Source: Andeanibacterium sp035497315
Lineage (GTDB): Bacteria; Pseudomonadota; Alphaproteobacteria; Sphingomonadales; Sphingomonadaceae
Assembly: GCA_035497315.1 (NCBI GenBank)
Contig: DATJDU010000006.1
Location: forward strand, 1 to 6,650
Length of the DNA: 6,650 nt
Direction of reading: 5' to 3'
The notes under the pieces: model-generated
Database searches by the model: none
What the model was told of the DNA's origin: nothing
The model's input: the letters and a program-made list of their open reading frames with translations, nothing else
Shown: positions 1 to 5,017 of the stretch, in pieces
Layout: every line of letters starts with the position of its first letter
How positions within the stretch are numbered: the stretch's first letter is position 1
Translations under genes and position numbers: made by a program

Positions 1-214
1 CGACGCCTATCTGGGCGAGCGTCCGGCTGCCTTTGTCACGCTGGGTGAATGCGCGCCGCCAACCGATGGCGAGAAGCTATGCAATTGGGCCAATTCCCAT
101 CTCGGCAAGCATGAGCGGCTCCAGCGCGTGGAAATCCGTAATGCTCTGCCCAAGACATCGATCGGCAAGCTGGATCGCAAGGCTCTGCGCAGGGAAGTGC
201 TGGGAGAAGGCTGA
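1..214 (+). CDS. AMP-forming acyl-CoA synthetase, C-terminal fragment
   Basis: This is the 3' end of a gene entering from the left edge; 70 codons and a TGA stop are visible, read from base 2. The fragment matches the small C-terminal domain of the ANL superfamily (acyl-CoA synthetases, PF13193 type). It starts with DAYLGERPAAFV, typical of the 'Y.GE...AFV' strand, and ends with LPKTSIGKLDRKALR. The lysine of SIGK (visible residue 56) lies where the family keeps its adenylation-step lysine (A10 motif). Such enzymes activate a carboxylic acid with ATP to an acyl-adenylate and then form the CoA thioester. The ending resembles long-chain fatty-acid or dicarboxylate CoA ligases more than acetyl-CoA synthetase, but the substrate pocket is outside the window, so the substrate is unknown. 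It converges on the bactofilin gene and shows no functional link with it. The family call is firm; the substrate is not. Confidence 0.85.
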   Translation, partial: DAYLGERPAAFVTLGECAPPTDGEKLCNWANSHLGKHERLQRVEIRNALPKTSIGKLDRKALRREVLGEG

Positions 215-236
215 GGGCAGGCGGTTTAGCTGCCTT
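214..236. terminator. weak hairpin between convergent genes, possible bidirectional terminator
   Basis: AGGGCAG (214-220) can pair with CTGCCTT (230-236) to form a 7-bp stem with one G.U pair and a 9-nt loop. It lies in the 44-bp gap between the convergent synthetase and bactofilin stop codons, where a shared terminator is expected. No T tract follows on either strand, so it is not a canonical intrinsic terminator. The call rests mainly on position. Confidence 0.25.
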
Positions 237-258
237 GCCGAGTTCGGCTTTCTGGCGC

Positions 259-723
259 CTAGCCGGCCAGATGCAACTTGGGGCCGCCTTCGTCATCGGG
301 GCCCTCTTCACTACCGTCGGATTTGGCGGCCTGGCCCGGAACGCGATGCGAGAAACGCCCGTCCACCTGGGCGCCCTGTTCGATGGTCAGCGCATCATAA
401 TTGACATCGCCTTCCACCCGGGCCGTGCGCAGCACTATCAGTTCGCGCGCGTGGATCGATCCGGTAACGCGGCCGGCAAGGCGGGCGGTCTCGGCCTGGA
501 TGGAACCTTCGATCAGGCTCGATTCGCCCTGCACAAGCGAGGCGCAGGAAATATCGCCCTGCACCCGCCCGTCGACATGGAGATCGGCGCTGGCGCTGAT
601 GTCGCCCTTGATGGTGACATCGGTGCCGATCACGGAAAAGGTCGCATTGCCGGTCATGGTCGTCCTACCTTGCGGCTTTGCCGCTGCGGGCCGCGGCGAT
701 ACCGCGGGCTTCTTCGAGAACAT
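259..723 (-). CDS. Bactofilin (polymerising cytoskeletal protein)
   Basis: The 154-aa protein matches the bactofilin family (PF04519). Residues about 28-127 form the regular short-strand repeat of a right-handed beta-helix, with turns such as TIKGDISASADLHVDGRVQGD and IEGSIQAETARLAGRVTGSI. The N-terminus is a flexible Pro/Ala-rich tail starting MFSKKP, close to the MFSK start of Caulobacter BacA, which helps bactofilins bind the membrane. The C-terminal tail is acidic (DGSEEGPDDEGG). Bactofilins form nucleotide-free filaments under the inner membrane and recruit cell-wall enzymes. The ATG at 723 has a strong ribosome binding site (GGAGG, 9-nt spacer) and makes the gene overlap the upstream peptidase by 59 bp. 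A second in-frame ATG at 657 also has an SD-like sequence and would give a 132-aa form without the tail. I chose 723 because of the MFSK start. The pairing with a LytM peptidase is a recurrent arrangement. Family call nearly certain; start likely. Confidence 0.92.
   Translation of the reverse strand: MFSKKPAVSPRPAAAKPQGRTTMTGNATFSVIGTDVTIKGDISASADLHVDGRVQGDISCASLVQGESSLIEGSIQAETARLAGRVTGSIHARELIVLRTARVEGDVNYDALTIEQGAQVDGRFSHRVPGQAAKSDGSEEGPDDEGGPKLHLAG
663..670 (-). promoter_or_regulatory. SD-like site before an internal bactofilin start
   Basis: The minus strand reads AGGTAGGA, then CGACC, then the ATG at 657 (residue 23 of the long bactofilin). The TAG inside this site is the stop codon of the upstream peptidase (667-665). 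Ribosomes finishing the peptidase would therefore stop on top of this site, which is a standard layout for coupled reinitiation. It may give a short bactofilin lacking the MFSK tail. Confidence 0.4.
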
Positions 724-1831
724 GGGGCGCAGCCTCCAGGAAGGGGCGCGGGTTTACCGCGCGGTCATTGATACGCACCTCGAAATGCAGGTGCGGACCG
801 GTCGAGCGACCGGAACTGCCGATGGCGCCGATCACGTCACCCGCTGAAACCAGCTGCCCTTTTCGGGCGCTAAAAGCGGACATATGAGCATACCGAGTCA
901 TCAGGCCATTACCATGGCTGATCTCCACTACGTTTCCGTAGCCGGCTTTCTGGCCGACAAAGGTGATCCGGCCCTTGGCAGCGGCATGGATCGGCGAGCC
1001 GTAGCCTGCGCGGAAATCGAGCCCCGCATGCATTGCGCCACGCCCAGTGAAGGGATCGCGCCGATAGCCAAAGCCCGACGATATCGACCATTCGGCTGCC
1101 GGCAGTACCTGTGGAATACCCTGCATGCTGTTTTCCAGCGCTTCCATCCGCGCAAGGCTGAGGCCCATACGCTCGAACCGCGGGTCGAGCGATCCGTCAC
1201 GTTTGGTCGATAGAAACTCCAGCGGGCCGCCTTGCCCCATGCGTGAGGCGCGCATCATGGTTTCAGGATTGAGGCCAAGCTTGCGAATTGCGGCAGCTGC
1301 ACGGGCAGAGCGCCGGTCAGCATAAAGGGTGAGTTTTTCCACGAAGGCGAGCTGGCGTGCTTCGATCTGAGCAAGCCCGACAGCCTCGGGGATCGCAGCA
1401 CTTACTTTCTTGACGGTTTCGGCGGCCTCCTTGGAGGAATCGCTAACCGTGTCCTTGTCCGAGACCTTGATGTCATCCAGTACCCCGTCGAGCGTCTGCT
1501 CGATGAATTCCTGACGGCGGGTCAGCTCGTCGGCCGTATCGTCAAGATTCTCGCGATAGGCGGCGACACGGTTTTCGGCGGATTCGACCTTGGCCTGGCG
1601 CTCGAGCAGATCCAGGCGATCGCGCTGGGAGATGAGCTGGCCTACGGCCACGCTCACCATCGTTACGGCCCATACCAACAGGGCGAGCGCAACAGCACCC
1701 GCGACAGCCATCTGCAGACGCGAAGAGAGCTTGATGAAGCGCACCTGGCCCTGCGATCGCATAAAAAATTCGCGATCCGGGAACCAGGCTTGCAGCCTTG
1801 CCCGCAACTTTGCGGCATCCGCCCTGATCAA
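665..1831 (-). CDS. Membrane-anchored M23 (LytM) family metallopeptidase, catalytically complete
   Basis: The 388-aa protein is a predicted peptidoglycan DD-endopeptidase. It has a short cytoplasmic N-terminus (1-38), one transmembrane helix (about 41-63, AVAGAVALALLVWAV), a periplasmic coiled coil (about 67-115), a helical linker, and a C-terminal LytM domain (about 245-367). All zinc-site residues are visible: H268 and D272 in HAGLD, H316 in YAHMS, and H347 and H349 in PHLHF. It should therefore be an active hydrolase that cuts peptide cross-links. It is the first gene of an operon with a bactofilin, which starts 59 bp before its stop. The arrangement recalls LmdC/BacA of Hyphomonas and Caulobacter, where the cytoplasmic peptide of the peptidase touches the bactofilin; that role here is inference. 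The start shown is TTG. The first ATG (1762) would remove the segment ending WFPDREFF, which looks like real coding sequence, so I kept TTG. Start moderately sure, family very sure. Confidence 0.9.
   Translation of the reverse strand: MIRADAAKLRARLQAWFPDREFFMRSQGQVRFIKLSSRLQMAVAGAVALALLVWAVTMVSVAVGQLISQRDRLDLLERQAKVESAENRVAAYRENLDDTADELTRRQEFIEQTLDGVLDDIKVSDKDTVSDSSKEAAETVKKVSAAIPEAVGLAQIEARQLAFVEKLTLYADRRSARAAAAIRKLGLNPETMMRASRMGQGGPLEFLSTKRDGSLDPRFERMGLSLARMEALENSMQGIPQVLPAAEWSISSGFGYRRDPFTGRGAMHAGLDFRAGYGSPIHAAAKGRITFVGQKAGYGNVVEISHGNGLMTRYAHMSAFSARKGQLVSAGDVIGAIGSSGRSTGPHLHFEVRINDRAVNPRPFLEAAPHVLEEARGIAAARSGKAAR
733..737 (-). promoter_or_regulatory. Ribosome binding site of the long bactofilin form
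   Basis: On the minus strand GGAGG lies 9 nt before the ATG at 723, inside the coding sequence of the upstream M23 peptidase. This site decides for the long bactofilin start despite the 59-bp overlap. Confidence 0.6.
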
Positions 1832-1929
1832 ATTGACGACCCCGTTCCCGATTTTAAGTATGGGCCCGCTGCTTACAGTGCTGCCGGTAGGCGTCTATTG
1901 TGCGCACGGGGCTTAGGGGCAGGCCGGTG

Positions 1930-2046
1930 GAGTCGCGCGATGAATCGTTGTGGCGCATAGCGATTCTGACGGGGAATCGGCAAACGCGCCGTTAACCACT
2001 CGGCGGGCTCTTCCGAGTCGTTCTCGATTCTCCGCCAAATCGACTC
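1930..2046. promoter_or_regulatory. Cluster of seven GANTC (CcrM methylation) sites
   Basis: GANTC occurs at 1930 (GAGTC), 1942 (GAATC), 1962 (GATTC), 1974 (GAATC), 2015 (GAGTC), 2026 (GATTC) and 2042 (GACTC). By eye I count 14 further GANTC sites in the other 6.5 kb, all inside genes, so one third of all sites lie in 117 bp. In Alphaproteobacteria GANTC is methylated by CcrM, and promoters carrying it can be controlled by GcrA and methylation state through the cell cycle. That the cluster regulates the flanking genes is inference. Confidence 0.55.
1961..1979. repeat. Inverted repeat CGATTC/GAATCG
   Basis: CGATTC (1961-1966) and GAATCG (1974-1979) form a perfect 6-bp inverted repeat with a 7-nt loop. 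Each arm contains a GANTC site, so it could be a paired methylation/binding site or a short hairpin in a transcript leader. Confidence 0.4.
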
Positions 2047-2048
2047 GG
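1998..2048. repeat. Three-arm inverted repeat upstream of proA (alternative hairpins)
   Basis: ACTCGG (1998-2003), CCGAGTCG (2013-2020) and CGACTCGG (2041-2048) share complementary cores. The middle arm can pair with the first (6 bp, 9-nt loop) or with the third (8 bp perfect, 20-nt spacer), but not with both. The last arm ends 18 bp before the first possible proA ATG. It may be an operator, a leader switch, or a by-product of the GANTC sites within the arms. Confidence 0.4.
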
Positions 2049-2084
2049 TGACAAGGCCCCCCCCGGATGGTAGTGGGCCACCCC

Positions 2085-3365
2085 ATGGCTACGCAGCAAG
2101 ATCAAGATATCGACGCCCAGTGCACTGAACTCGTGGAGCGGCTTGCCCGCTCAGGCCGTGCGGCGCAGCGCGTGTTGGCGAGGAAGAGCGATGCGGAAAA
2201 ATCCGCCGCGCTCAAGCTCGCCGCCGCCGCCCTGCGCGCTGCAGAGCCAGACGTTCTGGCTGCCAATGCGCGCGACGTTGCCGCAGGCGAGGCGCGGGGC
2301 CTTACCGGCGCCATGCTCGACCGGCTGAAGCTCGATTCTGGTCGGCTGGCGGGCATTGCCGCGGCCGTGGAAGCAGTGGCTGACCTGCCTGATCCCGTGG
2401 GTCAGGTGATCGACAGCTCGGTGCCTGCCAATGGCCTTGAGCTGTCGCGCGTGCGCATTCCCATCGGTCTTATCGGCATCATCTATGAAAGCCGCCCCAA
2501 TGTGACGGCGGATGCGGCAGCCCTGTGCGTACGTGCTGGCAATGCCGTGCTGCTGCGCGGCGGAAGCGAGGCGGTTCATTCCAATCGTGCGATCCATGCT
2601 GCGCTGGCCAAGGGGCTGGAGCAGGGTGGGATTCCTGCCGATGCGGTGCAATTGATGCCCACCCAGGATCGTGCCGCAGTGGGCGCCATGCTGCGTGCTG
2701 CCGGGCTGATCGACATGATCGTGCCGCGCGGTGGCAAGAGCCTGGTCGCGCGCGTCCAGGCCGAAGCGCGGGTGCCCGTGCTCGCCCATCTCGATGGCAT
2801 CTGCCACACCTACATTCATTCTTCCGCCGATCCGGAAATGGCCCGCAGCGTGGCGCTCAACGCCAAGATGCGCCGCACCGGCATTTGCGGGGCGATGGAA
2901 ACGCTGCTGATCGACGCGAATTTCCCCCGCGGGTCGGAAATCGTCGGTGCGCTGATCGATGCGGGCTGCGAAGTGCGGGGCGACGGGCGCGCCCGCGCAC
3001 TCGATCCGCGCATCGGCATCGCCAGCGCAAATGATTGGGACACCGAATATCTCGACGCGATTCTTTCGGTCGCGGTAGTGGACGGGCTGGATGCGGCGAT
3101 CGAACATATCGCGCGCCATTCCTCCGGCCATACCGATGCGATCATTGCGTCGGACGAGGCAGTGGCGGAACGCTTCCTCAATGAAGTCGATAGCGCGATC
3201 GTGATGGTCAATGCCTCTACCCAATTCGCCGATGGCGGCGAATTCGGGCTGGGTGCGGAGATCGGGATCGCTACGGGCCGTCTCCATGCTCGTGGTCCGG
3301 TCGCGCTTGAAGGCCTTACTACCTACAAATGGGTGGCGCGCGGCAAGGGGCAGGTCCGCTCCTGA
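2085..3365 (+). CDS. proA: Glutamate-5-semialdehyde dehydrogenase (gamma-glutamyl phosphate reductase)
   Basis: ProA catalyses the NADPH-dependent reduction of gamma-glutamyl phosphate to glutamate-5-semialdehyde, the second step of proline synthesis, in the cytoplasm. The protein is 426 aa from this start, normal for the family. Visible signatures are the conserved YESRPNVTAD stretch (about 134-143), the catalytic cysteine C268 in RTGICGAMETLL, and the family signature at about 332-353 ending HIARHSSGHTDAI, which fits the PROSITE pattern. The conserved FGLGAEIGIATGRLHARGP stretch lies near the C-terminus. An in-frame ATG at 2067 would add six residues (MVVGHP); neither start has a strong ribosome binding site. 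I chose 2085 because MATQQDQD looks like an ordinary N-terminus. proA heads the plus-strand run, 32 bp before nadD. Its usual partners proB and obg are not in the window. Confidence 0.96.
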   Translation: MATQQDQDIDAQCTELVERLARSGRAAQRVLARKSDAEKSAALKLAAAALRAAEPDVLAANARDVAAGEARGLTGAMLDRLKLDSGRLAGIAAAVEAVADLPDPVGQVIDSSVPANGLELSRVRIPIGLIGIIYESRPNVTADAAALCVRAGNAVLLRGGSEAVHSNRAIHAALAKGLEQGGIPADAVQLMPTQDRAAVGAMLRAAGLIDMIVPRGGKSLVARVQAEARVPVLAHLDGICHTYIHSSADPEMARSVALNAKMRRTGICGAMETLLIDANFPRGSEIVGALIDAGCEVRGDGRARALDPRIGIASANDWDTEYLDAILSVAVVDGLDAAIEHIARHSSGHTDAIIASDEAVAERFLNEVDSAIVMVNASTQFADGGEFGLGAEIGIATGRLHARGPVALEGLTTYKWVARGKGQVRS

Positions 3366-3397
3366 GCGGTTCTCGACCCGGCGGGCGCGTCAGGTCC

Positions 3398-4069
3398 ATG
3401 GGCGGCCCAGTTACCGGCCTGTTGGGGGGCAGTTTCAATCCTGCCCATCGCGGACATCGCAGGATCAGCCTGTTTGCGCTTGCAGCGCTGGGGCTGGATG
3501 AACTGTGGTGGCTCGTTTCGCCGGGCAATCCGCTCAAGCCCGCTGCGGGGATGGCGCCGCTCGCCGCGCGGGTGAAGGCGGCCCAGTTGATCGCACGGGG
3601 CGCGGCTATCCGTGTCACGGCGATCGAGCGGCAATTGTGCCAGAAACGCGGCACTCGCTATACGATCGACACGCTCAGGGCGCTCAGGCGGCGCTACCCC
3701 GGGCGCCGCTTCGTCTGGCTGATGGGGGCGGACAATCTTGCCCAGTTCCACCGCTGGAAGGACTGGCGGGCCATAGCGCGGGAAATGCCGATTGCGGTAA
3801 TCGCCCGCCCCGGCTATGATGCCGCTGCCCTCGCGAGCCCCGCGATGGCCTGGCTCAGGCGCTTCCGGGTACCTGCCGCCAGCTTGAGAAACCGGGGTGA
3901 ATGGAGCGCACCGGCGCTGATAGAATTGCGTTTTGATCCCGATCCGCGTTCGGCAACACAGATTCGCCGCGCAGATCCTGACTGGGCCCGCCGTTTTTTG
4001 GGCGTACCGCCACGGGATCAGGTGACGCATTGTCTCATTCAAGACCGATCCGGGGAGGCACGCGCATGA
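3398..4069 (+). CDS. nadD: Nicotinate-nucleotide adenylyltransferase
   Basis: NadD transfers AMP from ATP to nicotinate mononucleotide, giving deamido-NAD, in NAD biosynthesis. The protein has 223 aa from this start. Evidence: the nucleotidyltransferase motif GGSFNPAHRGH (residues 10-20, with the HxGH histidines 17 and 20), SPGNPLK (41-47), TRYTIDTL (86-93), the family block MGADNLAQFHRWKDW (109-123), and the C-terminal nucleotide-binding variant SATQIR (185-190). The reading frame is open back to an ATG at 3329 inside proA, but the conserved core begins right after the ATG at 3398, so the shorter form is preferred; its ribosome binding site is weak (AGG close to the ATG). The TGA stop shares ATGA with the start of a 20-codon ORF. 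The proA-nadD-rsfS order is common in Alphaproteobacteria. Family call is certain, start likely. Confidence 0.95.
   Translation: MGGPVTGLLGGSFNPAHRGHRRISLFALAALGLDELWWLVSPGNPLKPAAGMAPLAARVKAAQLIARGAAIRVTAIERQLCQKRGTRYTIDTLRALRRRYPGRRFVWLMGADNLAQFHRWKDWRAIAREMPIAVIARPGYDAAALASPAMAWLRRFRVPAASLRNRGEWSAPALIELRFDPDPRSATQIRRADPDWARRFLGVPPRDQVTHCLIQDRSGEARA
4052..4058 (+). promoter_or_regulatory. Strong ribosome binding site at the end of nadD
   Basis: GGGGAGG stands 7 nt before the ATG at 4066, an almost ideal spacing. It lies within the last codons of nadD and points to the micro-ORF, not to the rsfS ATG at 4125, which is more than 60 nt away. It is one of the best SD sequences in the window. Confidence 0.6.
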
Positions 4070-4128
4070 GGCGCTTGCCTCTCTTGCTGTTCTTTTCCCC
4101 CCTGATGGAGCATCACACGCTGCGATGA
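4066..4128 (+). CDS. Putative 20-aa micro-ORF between nadD and rsfS
   Basis: I do not recognise this peptide. It reads MRRLPLLLFFSPLMEHHTLR. Its ATG overlaps the nadD stop as ATGA, and its own TGA (4126-4128) overlaps the rsfS start as ATGA, so it fills the gap exactly. A strong SD (GGGGAGG, 7-nt spacing) precedes it, while rsfS has only a GGAG 14 nt upstream. The composition is an Arg start, a hydrophobic core (LPLLLFFSPL) and a polar end; the core is too short for a confident membrane helix. The likeliest role is a translational coupler that delivers ribosomes to rsfS; a small membrane-associated peptide or an upstream regulatory ORF are alternatives. A frameshift joining it to rsfS is also possible. 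Translation is inferred, not shown. Confidence 0.45.
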   Translation: MRRLPLLLFFSPLMEHHTLR

Positions 4129-4559
4129 ACCCCGCGCAGACCTCGCCGGCAACAGCCGGCACATCCCAGGCCCACCCCCTGCCCGCAAAGGGCGGCCCGG
4201 TGGCCTCCGAAGCTGAACAGCTTCATGCTCTCATCCTCCAGTCTCTGGATGACGACCAGGCACAGGACGTGATCTCGATTCCTCTCGAAGGGAAATCGAG
4301 CATTGCCGATCATATGGTGATCGGATCGGGTCGCTCGACCCGCCAGGTGGCCGCCATGGCCCAGAAACTGGCCGAGCGAATCAAGGCGGCAGGCTTCGGC
4401 TCCTCCCGTATCGAGGGCCTTCCGGCCGCCGATTGGGTGCTGATCGATGCGGGCGACGTGGTGGTGCATCTGTTCCGCCCGGAAGTGCGCAGCTTTTACA
4501 ATCTCGAACGCATGTGGGCCTTCGGCGACGCGCCGCCGGTTGCAGCCGGGCAAGCCTGA
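4125..4559 (+). CDS. rsfS: Ribosomal silencing factor RsfS
   Basis: RsfS (formerly YbeB/Iojap) binds ribosomal protein uL14 on the 50S subunit and blocks joining with 30S, lowering translation under nutrient limitation. The protein has 144 aa. The conserved domain covers about residues 30-135, including IADHMVIGSGRSTRQVAAMA (60-79) and the signature WVLIDAGDVVVHLF (104-117) followed by RSFYNLERMW (122-131). The first 27 residues are a Pro/Ala/Thr-rich extension that is probably not conserved. A GTG at 4200 (residue 26) would give a 119-aa form nearer the usual size, with a weak SD-like GGGCGG upstream. The ATG at 4125 overlaps the micro-ORF stop and lacks a good SD of its own, so coupled translation is plausible. 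Its place after nadD and before rlmH is the classical neighbourhood. Family call certain; start unsure. Confidence 0.94.
   Translation: MNPAQTSPATAGTSQAHPLPAKGGPVASEAEQLHALILQSLDDDQAQDVISIPLEGKSSIADHMVIGSGRSTRQVAAMAQKLAERIKAAGFGSSRIEGLPAADWVLIDAGDVVVHLFRPEVRSFYNLERMWAFGDAPPVAAGQA
4145..4160 (+). repeat. Hairpin in the first codons of rsfS
   Basis: GCCGGC (4145-4150) and GCCGGC (4155-4160) form a perfect 6-bp GC stem with an AACA loop, 18 nt after the rsfS ATG codon. It could slow initiation at 4125, or merely reflect the GC-rich N-terminal extension. Confidence 0.3.
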
Positions 4560-4577
4560 CCTGTAAGGGCAGGCGCA

Positions 4578-4583
4578 GGGAGG
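4578..4583 (+). promoter_or_regulatory. Ribosome binding site of rlmH
   Basis: GGGAGG followed by a 7-nt spacer (ATTTTCC) precedes the rlmH ATG and fixes its start. Unlike rsfS, rlmH can initiate independently. Confidence 0.6.
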
Positions 4584-4590
4584 ATTTTCC

Positions 4591-5013
4591 ATGCGCCTGC
4601 ATGTGATTGCCAGAGGGAAGATCGGGCGCTCGCCCGAGGCAGAGCTCGTCGCGCGCTATGAAAAGCGCATCCAGTGGCCACTGAAGCTTACAGAGCTGCC
4701 GGAAACCGGCGGTAATATTCCCGAACCGCTCACGCCCTGCCGTACCGTATTGCTGGATGAACGCGGCAAGCAGCTTTCTTCAGAGGAATTCGCCGCGCTG
4801 CTTGGCCGCTGGCGCGACGATGGCGTGCGCGAGGCCCGCTTCGTGCTGGGCGCAGCAGACGGGCACGGCGATACTGCCCGTGCGGGGGCGGATCTGCTGT
4901 TGGCCTTCGGACAGGCGACCTGGCCCCATCTGCTGGCCCGCGCGATGCTGTTGGAACAGCTCTTCCGCGCCACTTCGATCCTTGCGGGCCATCCCTATCA
5001 TCGGGCAGGCTAG
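4591..5013 (+). CDS. rlmH: 23S rRNA pseudouridine-1915 N3-methyltransferase
   Basis: RlmH is a SPOUT-class methyltransferase that uses S-adenosylmethionine to methylate N3 of pseudouridine 1915 in helix 69 of 23S rRNA, acting on the assembled 70S ribosome. The 140-aa protein is slightly shorter than the E. coli enzyme (155 aa). Visible motifs: the N-terminal strand MRLHVIARGKIG, the SAM-knot glycine motif FVLGAADGH (84-92), and the C-terminal knot WPHLLARAMLLEQLFRA (111-127) ending with GHPYHR (133-138). The glycine motif reads LGAADG where many homologues have two adjacent glycines, a mild change. The start is firm: GGGAGG at 4578-4583 is 7 nt from the ATG. It follows rsfS by 31 bp and is followed within 4 bp by the EnvC-like gene, indicating one transcript. 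Confidence 0.96.
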   Translation: MRLHVIARGKIGRSPEAELVARYEKRIQWPLKLTELPETGGNIPEPLTPCRTVLLDERGKQLSSEEFAALLGRWRDDGVREARFVLGAADGHGDTARAGADLLLAFGQATWPHLLARAMLLEQLFRATSILAGHPYHRAG

Positions 5014-5017
5014 GCAG

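Larger units (their letters stand above)
1832..2084. promoter_or_regulatory. Divergent intergenic region between the M23/bactofilin operon and proA
   Basis: About 250 bp contain no supported gene and must carry promoters in both directions, since the flanking genes diverge. I found no convincing -35/-10 pair. The best leftward -10-like sequence is TACTTAAAAT on the minus strand (about 1852-1861), without a good -35 partner. The region holds seven GANTC sites, nested inverted repeats, one isolated TTAACC that resembles half a CtrA box (1992-1997), and a run of eight C (2057-2064) just before proA. Confidence 0.6.

Noticed and set aside
235..771. Plus-strand open frame of 178 codons opposite bactofilin
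   Set aside because: It is antisense to the bactofilin, whose beta-helix repeats are clear; the plus frame shows no motif.
1992..1997. TTAACC as a CtrA binding site
   Set aside because: Only one half-site is present; the second TTAA at the required seven-base spacing is missing.
1832..2084. Small RNA or protein gene in the divergent gap
   Set aside because: No open frame with a good start, and no terminator-like hairpin with a T tract; the inverted repeats are better explained by the GANTC sites.
2151..3287. Long minus-strand open frame (378 codons) across proA
   Set aside because: It is antisense to proA, has no recognisable domain, and has the odd composition (many H, R, D, G) of a reverse-frame shadow in GC-rich DNA.
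3323..4162. Minus-strand open frame of 279 codons across nadD
   Set aside because: It is a shadow of nadD without family signature or credible ribosome binding site.
4757..5017. Upstream extension of the envC frame
   Set aside because: This part lies inside rlmH in another frame, and the signal peptide begins exactly at the ATG at 5018.
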